Part shown: positions 54,838-64,000 of the stretch, piece after piece
How positions within the stretch are numbered: position 1 is the first letter of the stretch
Layout: every line of letters begins with the position of its first letter
NCBI GenBank assembly: GCA_023634235.1
Contig: JAMKCF010000028.1
Location: 2,722,001-2,786,000, forward strand
Direction: 5' to 3'
Source of the DNA: Pisaster brevispinus
Taxonomy: Eukaryota > Echinodermata > Asteroidea > Forcipulatida > Asteriidae
Length of the DNA: 64,000 nt
Position numbers and translations under genes: made by a program
Notes under the pieces: generated by a model
Seen by the model: only the letters and a program-made list of their open reading frames with translations
Told to the model about the DNA's origin: nothing
The model's database searches: none

Positions 54838-56900
54838 TTAGATCTCAAGGGTCTTTCTGAGAATCCTCGCTGTTCCCAAAAGTGTCGCCTTCTGTAATAG
54901 ATCTACCCTCACACTTGTCCCTATTTCCTCTAGATGTTTCCCAAGTGCTTTCGGAATGGTACCAAGTGCTCCAACCACCACAGGGACTACTTTCACCTTC
55001 ACCTGCCAAATCTTACTTTTGGATCTTTTGTGTCTCCTTCTTAGCGACCCCTATATCACCCGGCACAGCTATGTCAATAAGATGACACATCTTCTTCGTC
55101 TTATCTAAGACTTCAACATCCGGACGCCTATGTTCTATAACATGATCAGTCTGAATGTTAAAGTCCCAGAGGATCTTGACCTGGTCGGTCTCTACAACTT
55201 TATCCGGAACATGCTCGTGCCATTTTGCAGTCACTTGGACACCATTCTTTTTACACAGATCCCAGTGAATCAATTTGGCCAAATTGTCGTGTCTTCCTTT
55301 GTACTCCGTCTTGGCCATCATACTACATTCACTGACAATATGAAATACAGTCTCCACTGCCTTATTACACATTCTGCACATAGGAGAGACGTTTGCTTTC
55401 TCTATCCTTGCCTTCATTACATTTGTCCTTAGAGACTGGTCTTGTGCCGCAGTAATCAAGCCCTCTGTTTCCTTCTTAAGTTCTACGCTCTTTAACCAAT
55501 TCCAGGACTTGTTGCTGGCAACGCCTTCAGTGCATCTCAAGAACCGGCCATGAAGTGGTTTGTTCCGCCAATCTTTATGTCTTTCCTCTTTCCTTTGCCT
55601 CTTGTACTCCTTCGGCCCAACTTCGCCTGCCTTCGTGTACTTCTGCGCAACTTTCAACAAGTTCTCCTCAGTCCTCCTAATATGACAATGTAAGCTCCTG
55701 CGCTCGATGTTGACACTGTCTGCCACACTTAGCAACCCCATATCGCCCTCTGACCTCGGAAGATAAAGTCTGCTCACATTCGCCCGCGGATGAAGCATAC
55801 CATTCATGGTCATCAGTTTTCTCATTCTCCTGTCCATGACATCTAGATCTTCCTTAGTCCACTCGACAATACCCGCACTATACCTCATCAAAGACACGGC
55901 CCATGTGTTATTTGCCTTAACCATGTTCCCCCTGTTCAGTTTTGACTTCAAACATTTCTTTACCTGTCTGATGTACTCTGTCCTCATTCTCACCTTTGAT
56001 TCCTCGTGAAGGACATGGTTCGATTCAAGTACACCAAGATACCGGTAACTCTCTTCCTCACCCAAAGCCCTCATCTGTGCACCATCTGGCAGAACAATAC
56101 CGTCGGAATGTACCCTCTTTCCCCTCTTCATGGTCATTGAAGCACATTTCTCCGGGCCAAACTGCATCCCGATGTCATCGCTGAAAATCCTGACAGTCTG
56201 TACCAAAGAATCGATCTCCACTTATTCTTTGCAAATCGTCCATAAAAAGCAGATGGTTGATCTTACATCCGTCCTTCTTCATTTCATAACCTGCACTCAC
56301 CTTCCTCAGAATCATCGACAGGGGCATCAATGCCAGAACAAACAGTAGCGGAGACAGAGAGTCACCTTGGAAAATCCCTCTTCTTATGCATACCTTGCCC
56401 AGACTAGCAATTTTTGGCCAACAGATTAGTTCGCCATGTCTTCATGCTCTCACTTAGAAGACGCTTTACTGCATCAGCCAGTCCAACCATATCCAGGCAT
56501 TCCATTATCCACGTGTGCGATACCATGTCATACGCCTTCTTGTAATCGATCCACGCCATTGCCAAGTTCGTCTTTCTGCTCCTGCAGTCCTTCAGTACAG
56601 CCTTATCGTTGATAAGTTGATCCTTCGTACCTCTGGACCGCTTCTTTCAGCCTTTCTGCTTCTCTGGAAACAACTGCTGGTCATCCATATGACAATAGAG
56701 GTCTTCTGCAATCATACTGGTCAAGAGTTTATACATCACAGGTAAGCACGTGATTGGGCTATAGTTACGAGCAATGTTAATGCACCTTTCTTGATGTCCT
56801 TCATGATCAGAACCGTTCTTGCCTCAGTCATCCAACATGGGACCTTACCATGTCCTAGACAGTCTTGCAATTGTAGGGCCATTCGCTCATGCAAACTGCG
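54838..56900 (-). mobile_element. 5'-truncated non-LTR retrotransposon with restriction-like endonuclease
   Basis: On the minus strand the remnant starts inside the RT domain (about 56,900). It has GDSLSPLLFVLAL (about 56,300-56,370), HLLFMDDL as the catalytic YxDD-type motif (about 56,245), a frameshift near 56,222, and a 402-residue open part (56,221-55,013). This part has CRMCNKAVETVFHIVSEC (CCHC-like zinc knuckle) and HRRPDVEVLDKTKKMCHLID (PD-D of a restriction-like endonuclease). After a second frameshift (55,013) the tail KVVPVVVGALGTIPKALGKH runs to TAA at 54,838. This is the R2-superfamily layout. Such elements encode one ORF. Upstream parts are lost or decayed. Confidence 0.75.
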
Positions 56901-57531
56901 AATGAACTATTCTGTTTTTGTTCTAATATTATTAAACAGCTACTCGAGCAAGTAATTCTTAACGGTAATGCTATTAAAATGTGTTTATAATGTGTTTGTT
57001 TATAATTTATTTGTAATTTTTAAAATACCGTTACTCTTCTGAATTTTCATATTTTTTGATCAAAATATTACGCCCCAATCTCAAGGTTTTGAAAAACTAG
57101 CTATACCTCTACCACTGATGGCATGCGTCAAAATAACAACTCCTTGACGTCATGTGTGGGATGTTGCGTTGTTATACCTCCATGTTGCAACAAAGCAGCT
57201 ATACAAAATGGAGCGTCCTTATACGCAATAGGAGTGATGATGTAACAGAGCTTTTCACAAATCTTTCTGAAGTAAAGCACAGAACAAGGGTGTTCAAAAA
57301 TTATTGTGGTTTTTTTTTACATTTAAAATCTTAAATCTCAAGTGAACTCAATTTCCTTATTGATTGGAAACATTTTAAATGAATTTCTGCAAAGATGAGT
57401 TGTATCTGTTTTTTGTTTGAGCTGGTCTTTAACGATTAACCTCTTTTGGTAGCACTGTTTTGTACTTTGTACAGTTTTGCTTGTTTTGATAAATGCCATT
57501 TTCTTGTGTAGTTTGTATTACTCGATTCCAG
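56901..57531. other. Non-coding sequence before the CTR9 C-terminal exons
   Basis: No exon or clear repeat is seen. The region is AT-rich intron. Confidence 0.4.
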
Positions 57532-57672
57532 ATGGCCCGTCAACAAAAAGTGGAACAGCAAAGTAAAGAGTAGATGGAGAAGAGAGCTCGAGAAAACCAA
57601 AAACATCCTTGTGGTTACTGAACCCAAACCAGTCCGCAAAGGAGGTGGTGGTAGGCGTGGAAAAGTTGGATA
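57532..57672 (+). pseudogene. CTR9: CTR9 exon: EKTKNIL region, frameshifted
   Basis: After TTCCAG it reads MARQQKVEQQSKE with a stop, then in another frame LEKTKNILVVTEPKPVRKGG and GGRRGKVG before TAA. EKTKNIL and the Gly/Arg-rich tail are typical of the CTR9 C-terminal part. Confidence 0.8.
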
Positions 57673-58077
57673 AATTTGATTTCAATTATTTGTAAAACGA
57701 ATGCTCATAGGAATTTCTTTATTTATTCATGATTACTTTTGACCTAGATTAGTCCTTTATTTCTGTGTAAACCGAGAAAAATTGTTTATTCTGAGGTATA
57801 TAGAGAATACATAACACAACAGTTTAATGTAAGATTATTAAATTTGTATGAGTAACTATGACAAAAATATTTATGAGGCTGAATTAGCTACGATTGAAAT
57901 AGCAAAATGATTCATTTGAAAGGTTCTCTGGATCATATGAAACAGTGTAATGAATAATCATGGATGATTCTATGGATAATCATGGTTGAGTCTATGAATA
58001 ATCATGAATGAATCTATGGATAATCATGAGGCATTAATACTCATGAGGTTGAATTATTCATGATAAAAATCCAATAG

Positions 58078-58212
58078 CGAGATATATAGCGAGGGCAGTG
58101 ACAGTGAGATGGACACGGGAGAAGCCAAACCCCAAAAGAAGCGAAAGAAGCAGCGAAGTGACGAAGAAGGAGACGGCGATGGGAAACGAGAAAATAAGGC
58201 CAAGAAAAGAAG
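58078..58212 (+). pseudogene. CTR9: CTR9 exon: acidic/lysine-rich tail
   Basis: It is open from NSEIYSEGSDSEMDTGE to KPQKKRKKQRSDEEGDGDGK, ending AKKRR near a GTTTGA donor. It matches the KKKRRK/acidic block of CTR9. The acceptor is uncertain. Confidence 0.6.
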
Positions 58213-58552
58213 GTTTGAAATAAACTAACAAAGAAACTTGTAAAATTTGTAAACAAATGTTTTCAGCTATGACCATTAGAACACGAGAAATTTTCAAAAA
58301 CTGAGTCAGGGCAAAAGTTTTAAGGACTCTAGTAGGTTTGTTGATTTGGTTATTTTCCAGTAGATAAGATTCTTATGAAAATAGTGGGGGTGGAAGTGTC
58401 TCCAACCTCATGTCAAAACTGATCATGAAAGTAAGAAAGCAAAAGTCCAAAGAAGAATTTTCAGGTATAAAATGATTTTGAAGAGTGTCTCCTTAACACA
58501 AATGAACTATTTACTTTATCTTCTCATTAAACCAAATCTCGTAAGACATGAG

Positions 58553-58743
58553 ACGGTGAGGAATCGGCCCTGCACAAGCGCAAGGAACGCAAGTCCGGCG
58601 AGAGCAGAGCATCTCGCAGCCGCAAAGGGATCCGAGAATCCCGAATTGAAGAGGAGAAGCCTGGCAAGTTTAAGTCCAAGGCTATCGTGTCTTCTAGTGA
58701 GTCGGACTCAGAGGGAGAGAGGCTTCAGATTGATCAGACCAGT
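58553..58743 (+). pseudogene. CTR9: CTR9 exon: KFKSKAIVSSSESDSE
   Basis: It contains GEESALHKRKERKSGESRAS and then KPGKFKSKAIVSSSESDSEG, like the KSKAIISSS block of animal CTR9. The frame is open; the end is not clearly marked. Confidence 0.75.
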
Positions 58744-59195
58744 TCATTTCAGTTTTTGTCTATCTCTTTCTATCAAAGGGACACATTGGGCGCTCTAGGA
58801 TGTAAAAAACATTTGTTTTGAAATGAATGTGGTTGGAAAAGTATTTTAAAAGTAGACTACAGTGATTCGCAGAAATATTCCTTGAATTTGTGTGGGTTTT
58901 GTGTAAACAGAACACAGTCTTCTGTTTTCTAGAACCAAAGTTTTTTTACTCTACAAAATGGCAGTTTGTATGTTCCGTTTGTTGTATTTCAAAAGGAAAA
59001 CTTGTGTTTTTCAATCACAACTCACTAATGACATAACACATCATTAGGACACCAGACCAAGTAATTTATGGCTTGATGTCATTCTGCTTAGAAAAATTGA
59101 TATTCTTCAAAACAAAGCATTAAGATTTATGAAGTTTTACAAAATTACATCCTCTTAAATGATGGCATTCGTTATTTTATTTCCTTTTTATTTTA

Positions 59196-59569
59196 GTGAC
59201 AATGAAGAAATGTCCGGTAGTCAGAAACCGTCACCGTCTAAGAGTTGTGGTCGCATCCGCCGTATCGCCTCGGACTCCAGCGACTCCGATGAAAGGAAGT
59301 CAAGATCCAAAGGTCAAGATCAAGCTTCTGGGTCTGAGTCCGAGGGGGAGAGTAAACCTCGTAGCAAGGCACTTCAGTCAGACAGTGATGAGGAATCAGG
59401 GGGTGAGGGTCAGAGGTCAGGTAGCAAAGCACAGAGGTCAGGCAGTGAGGGTCAGATATCAGATGCTGGATCAGGAAACGAGGAGGCAGCATCGGAAGGA
59501 GAGGGGTCCGGCGGGGAAGAAGCAGGGTTGGACGGAGCGGCGTCTGGTAATGAAGGGGTCGCTGACTGA
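59196..59569 (+). pseudogene. CTR9: CTR9 terminal exon
   Basis: It is open from SDNEEMSGSQKPSPSKSCGR to GNEGVAD and TGA at 59,567. It is very rich in Ser, Gly, Glu and Asp (SDSDERKSRS, SDEESGGEGQR, GNEEAASEGEG), as in CTR9 C-termini. It has no defect itself. It is the terminal exon of the pseudogene. Confidence 0.85.
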
Positions 59570-60055
59570 GGAGACCTCCTGTCTGTCAACTTTCATTGGA
59601 CTATCCACCAGATGCCAAGTGTCAGTGGCTGAAACACTCGCAATTAGACGTCAGGGTTCAGATTGTTTTCAGTGAGTTCAAGTTGGAAAAACTTGGCGGG
59701 AAGCTGCACATCTGACTACCTCAAGATCAGAATCTTTCTCCTTAAGATTTAAACAACTTGTGAAATATGTTTCAAATATTTCCCATTGAATTTGATTGGC
59801 TGAGAGAACAATTTTTTATAACCTGCCCACACTTTTTTGTTCACATAAGCAATTTTCAATCAATTTGTTCTAGAGACAATCTTACAATGCTGAAATGATC
59901 TTAGATTTTTAATTTTAAAGATGTTGATCATTTTTTTGCAAATCCACTTATCAGTGAAATAATGTTTACATTGTTTCCCACTTCTTGAGGAAAACTGTTT
60001 GAAAGATCTTCAGATGTATTTTTGACAATTCTTGATTTGATTGTGTCATTTACAG
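59570..60055. other. CTR9 3' UTR-like sequence and flank
   Basis: It matches 685-1,092 at the left edge of the window. No further exon is seen. Confidence 0.6.
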
Positions 60056-60227
60056 CTGCGTGATTTGAGGACAGGCCAGAACATCAACCTGTGCAGCCAG
60101 CTTGGCCCAATCGACCGGTCAACCATCTGGAGGGAAGTCCTGCTGGAGTTTGTCTCTGATGAATCAAACTCCTTTCCAGGATACTCAGCTTATTATACGG
60201 TGTTGCCATGGATACCTGACTCTCCAT
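60056..60227 (+). CDS. CUB-domain exon (C-terminal half), copy B
   Basis: It is 172 nt, the same length as copy A at 1,093. It reads DLRTGQNINLCSQLG, EVLLEFVSDES and SFPGYSA. The base before the donor is T here (CCAT|GTTTGT) where copy A has G, which may weaken splicing. Confidence 0.5.
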
Positions 60228-61134
60228 GTTTGTTGAGAAATGGGTGTTAAATCTCAGTGTAGGCAGTAAAATTACCTTATTTTCCTTCATACTTGACGCG
60301 GCTTATCTGACTTCCACAGGTGCAACAAAATCACTGCGTCTTTTCTAATGGTGTGTCTTATCTGGTATCACTATAGATCATTGTGATGATCACTGTGTGA
60401 AATTAAATTCATCCTCTAAAATGAGCCTTTCATTTGCACATGGTAATGTTGTCACATTATTTAAAATAACGCAGTGTGTAGTTATAAATTGTAGTTTTTA
60501 AGGTTTAGCGTAGTTTTGAGGTAAGCAGCTGTACATGAGATTGGACCTTTAGCCTAATTTCATTAAACACAAAATGTTATGCGCGCAGTATAAAATTGCT
60601 GAGCAGAAATAGGTTATCAGCCTAAATGCCATAGTAAAGGTTGCTACGCCTGGTACCTAATTGTTCACTTATATGACTTTCAAATGTGCAACAAAAATCA
60701 CTGTGTCTTATTTCATGATGGGCCTCTGGTATCACTATAGATCATTGTGATGATAACTATGTGAAATTAAATTTATCGTGTGAAATAAGCCTTTCATTTG
60801 CTCAGGGTAATGTTGTCATATTATTTAAAGTAGCAGTTATTGCTGCATTGCAAATAAACATATCCAAAGAAACTATTTACTGTTGGAGAGAGCACAGCAG
60901 TCTTTTGAAGGTGATATCTAATTTTGTCATCTTTACCATCTTATATTACTAGTAGTTGAGTACAAAGAAAGACACAGGTTTTCTCGTAGTTAGGCGCTAA
61001 CAGCGTTTGTGTGTTCTATGGGAAATCCTGTAGGTATGGGTTCAAGACAAAAGCCTTGAGTTTTAAAACCGATTATCTCTGAACTTTTCAAATTTCAGCG
61101 TAGTGTGTAAACGTCTTCCATGTGCCAGCCCTTG

Positions 61135-61289
61135 CCATATCTCTGACCGAAGACCTGCCTACACTACACCTCCTCCCAGCAGACTGCGGCTGTCAGATCC
61201 TCTTTACTCTCCCTCCTGAAGAGACTGCACTTCTCGTCATTCATGAGCTTGTGATACCCGATGCTGACTGCGAGAAACATTATTTTGAG
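61135..61289 (+). CDS. CUB-domain exon (N-terminal half), copy B
   Basis: It reads EDLPTLHLLPADCGCQILFT, then VIPDADCEKHYFE before GTACTT. The last residues fit the C-x(4)-[YF]-[LVF]-E end of a CUB N-half. The Cys of DADC is intact here but a stop in copy A. The frame has a TAG at 61,101, so the acceptor is uncertain. Confidence 0.5.
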
Positions 61290-62222
61290 GTACTTTTCAT
61301 CAAGTTAATGTTGCAAAGCAATTTTTTTTATACTGGAGTGTACAGACTAGCAATGTTACGCACAGAGTGGAGGCTTCTGGGAATAATAGCAGGCAGTAGA
61401 CTTACCAGGTACATCCATTGTCTTCGGAGATGTGTGCATGCTCACTACTATGTCAACAATGGAAAATAACTCAGTGTGTTTGCTGCCACCTAGAGTTCCA
61501 GTGATGGAAACTAGAGATAAACCTTCCCTTTATAATTCTATTGGTGTTTGGCAGATTACCTTCATTCCCACTTGATGGATGTGACATCCACAAAACGTCA
61601 ACAAACATTCTCAAGAAAAGTGCAAATAACAAGGTAATGTCTGCAAACCTTTCCTTTTTATGTAAATTTTGCAAATCGAATTTGGAAGTTCTGAATGTCA
61701 GTTTTCTTGTGCAAGGTATATTTGGAAACAACCACAATAAGTTGACTCTTGATCAGCAAAACTTGTTTTAAAAGTATGCTTTTATTGTGGTTTTTTTCCG
61801 AGAATCTTCTCTTGTTTTTCTACTTTTTAAAGACTGACGATTTAGCCACCTTGTGCTACAATCGTTACTGTGAGAAATTATATTTATCCTGTAAAATGAG
61901 CCTTTCATTTGCTCAGGGTAATGTTGTCATATTGTTTAAAATAACGCAGCGTGTAGTTATAAAGTGTAGTTTTTAAAGTTACGCGTAGTTTTAAGGTAAG
62001 CATCTGAATAAGAGATTGAACATTTAGCCTAATTTCATGAAGCCTGTTAGCACACAAAAAATGCTATGCGCAGTATAAAAATGCTGAGTAGAAATAGGTT
62101 ATGATCAGCCAAAATGCATAATGACTGGCGTACCTAACTAATATTGTACTTTTCATCACTGTGATATTCTCTTCTTCTTTTTTCCGTCTATCATCGAGGT
62201 TGTAATATAATGCTGACATCAG

Positions 62223-62395
62223 AGCCTGGAATCATTCTATCTCCGAACAACGCTTCCAGCACCCGTTATATAACTGCTCCCTTGTGTGCTTTCAGCAATT
62301 GTTGTCAAACTGACGTCCCATGGCAGTACGTGATGCTTTCCTTTAGTCAACTCAAACTTGAATCCGATCTGCAATGCACGAAGGACTTCATTGAG
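62223..62395 (+). CDS. Second CUB-domain N-half exon
   Basis: It reads EPGIILSPNNASSTRYITAP, later VMLSFSQLKLESDLQCTKDF and IE before GTAAGA. The start G-x-I-x-SPN and end L-x-SxxxC-xxDxIE are a classic CUB pattern. No copy of this exon is present in the left-edge unit. Confidence 0.6.
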
Positions 62396-63126
62396 GTAAG
62401 AACAGGGTTTTACTGTTAATTTGTCTCCAACTGATTTGACTGCTGGAAAAAATGTCTTTGGATTTCAATTATAAGATAGAATCAGAAGCACACTGTATTT
62501 GTTAATCTTGTTGGTAAAGGCATGGGATCAAAACTACAACTGCTTTCCCACAGAACGTCTGTAGCCAGCCTCTGTCTTTTACACGGATGTTTGCAAGGTA
62601 AACGTGCTACCTGTGTGTCCGACCTGGTTCCTCCTATCAGGATGTTTGAGTGTTAAACCAGGCTTTCTGCTTGTTAATCTTGCTTGGCTGAGATGTAGAA
62701 CAAAAAGCAATCCAACAGCTTTATTCCATGTACATCTCTTTGGAACTCCTTACCTGTTAAATCAACATTTCTCTCCATCCTACAATCTAAACAGATTTCA
62801 GACGCAAATCTACCTTTAGCTCCCTGAGTTATTCTCATATTGAATGTTTTTTGTCTTGTACGTAACCCCCAAAACCAAGAGTGGCTTTAAGCCTTGTTTT
62901 GGGCAAACGTGCTTTAAAGTTATAAAAAAAACACAAGGTCATAACTTGACAGGTTGAAAGGTCATATCTAACACGCTATAGCAAGCACACATTTTGCTCC
63001 ACACGATAAGGTCGTATCTCTTTTAATTGTTTTTTGCCTACACCTACTGCACTACCAACAACAATTTCAATTGCAACCTGGCTCCACTGACATAGTGAAA
63101 TCTTTTCTTTTTTTGTGTGTGTTCAG

Positions 63127-63288
63127 ATTCAGGACGTGATACCCAAGAAGCGTCTGTCTTCTGTAGGGATGCAAATACTTTCACTTGGATCACCGAGGGA
63201 AGTGAAGTCATCGCAAAATTCCAAACAGACGACGAGTAGTGCTTCCAAAGTTGCAGAGAGCTCGAGAGAAAGAGACATTTTCCTGTAA
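63127..63288 (+). pseudogene. CUB-like terminal exon, copy B, frame broken
   Basis: The CUB frame reads FCRDANTFTWITEGSEVIAK, then FQTDDE and TAG at 63,237. The other frame runs IQDVIPKKRLSSVGMQ to TAA at 63,286. Copy A (2,278) has CGDAN at the same site and one open frame. Confidence 0.5.
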
Positions 63289-64000
63289 AGTGTTGGACAT
63301 CAGAGTGGTTGGACGGCAGCTTTTTCCATGTATGAACTGAATTATGGCTATCAGTACAGGTAGTGGTCAGCCTACTGGTCTTTATTTTTTGTATAGTTTA
63401 TTATCTGCTTGTCGACCGACCAGGTTCATATTGTAATATTAATAATAATGTTAATAATTATGTGTATTATTTTAAATGGAATGCATGGGTGTGTTGACTG
63501 CGGTTTGGCTGGTGGGATTCGACTTGGAGGCATAGGTTTGTGAGTTTGTTGTGTGAATGATGATGATTAGTGGGCCCTGTGTGTTAGGTAACTTATGCCT
63601 TCTTGCCCATCCAGTGTCATGCTATATATTCTATGTTCTCCAATCACGCACTCATGCATTTGCTTTCTTCGAGATAATTATTATTTGGTAGAGACTGAAT
63701 ATCTAGGAGTTGCCTTCATTTTTATTGACATTTTATCGACATACTTGCATTGTATAAGATAATTAAATGTACATGTATGTGTTTTATTGACCGCCTGCAC
63801 AACTCTCAACAGTTTGTACAGGTGTTTACAGAGAGAATAAATCCCAGCCAGATCCACAGTCAACATCGAAAGCTGGATATAGCTGTGTAGGGCGTCACTT
63901 TAATCTTTCTAATCACTCCATTTCTCTCATGATTTTACAGGGCTTTGAGGCACTAGGAAACCACAAGATTGTTCGTATGAGTAGGGAGAAGCTATGGATA
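63289..64000. other. Non-coding 3' flank, copy of 2.42-3.12 kb
   Basis: It matches the left-edge flank almost along its whole length. No exon is seen. The window ends inside it. Confidence 0.7.

Noticed and set aside
59196..59675. 159-residue ORF in another frame of the CTR9 terminal exon
   Set aside because: The frame with the Ser/Glu/Gly-rich tail matches CTR9. The overlapping frame is its shadow.

Overview
The window is animal nuclear DNA: GT/AG introns, short coding exons, tRNA-derived SINEs, TIR/foldback DNA elements, LINE remnants and a long satellite array. The exons read as CTR9 (PAF1 complex), DDX54 (DEAD-box helicase), CUB-domain and THAP/chromo-barrel-like proteins. The repeat repertoire (a CCCAATTTCATAGAGCTGC-type foldback family, tRNA-like SINEs, foldback elements with a hammerhead-like core) suggests an invertebrate deuterostome, most likely an echinoderm. 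That assignment is inference from memory, not a search.

The window is mostly a graveyard of unprocessed pseudogenes that keep their introns. A CTR9 copy runs on the + strand from 11.0 to 59.6 kb. It carries at least five in-frame stops and several frameshifts, lacks the N-terminal exons and a central block, and contains a 4.64-kb tandem duplication (11,992-16,629 / 16,630-21,273) with one breakpoint inside a TPR exon. Between its TPR exons and its C-terminal exons lie two unidentified exons (30.1-32.2 kb), a satellite array (32.5-40.1 kb), a small gene with no defect visible (42.5-43.6 kb), and a broken DDX54 copy (46.9-54.0 kb) that has lost helicase domain 1. A 5'-truncated R2-type LINE lies on the minus strand at 54.8-56.9 kb.

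Both window edges (0.1-3.1 kb and 59.56-64.0 kb) hold rearranged copies of one CTR9-3'-end plus CUB-exon unit. The left part (3-11 kb) holds a 1.06-kb foldback element with hammerhead-like cores, several TIR elements, a THAP-type first exon, and a minus-strand chromo-barrel-like coding exon split by a 345-bp TIR element with an exact 5-bp target duplication.

The satellite at 32.5-40.1 kb has about 40 units of about 188 bp, each with an 18-bp perfect palindrome. Diagnostic unit variants recur at multi-unit spacing, so it has higher-order structure. Two or three more units lie in reverse orientation at 28.9-29.4 kb.

The only gene with no visible defect is the 79-residue proline/glutamine-rich PPPYY protein at 42.5-43.6 kb. 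I see no true tRNA, rRNA or CRISPR. All repeats were found by eye, so boundaries are approximate unless I give a TIR or target duplication.
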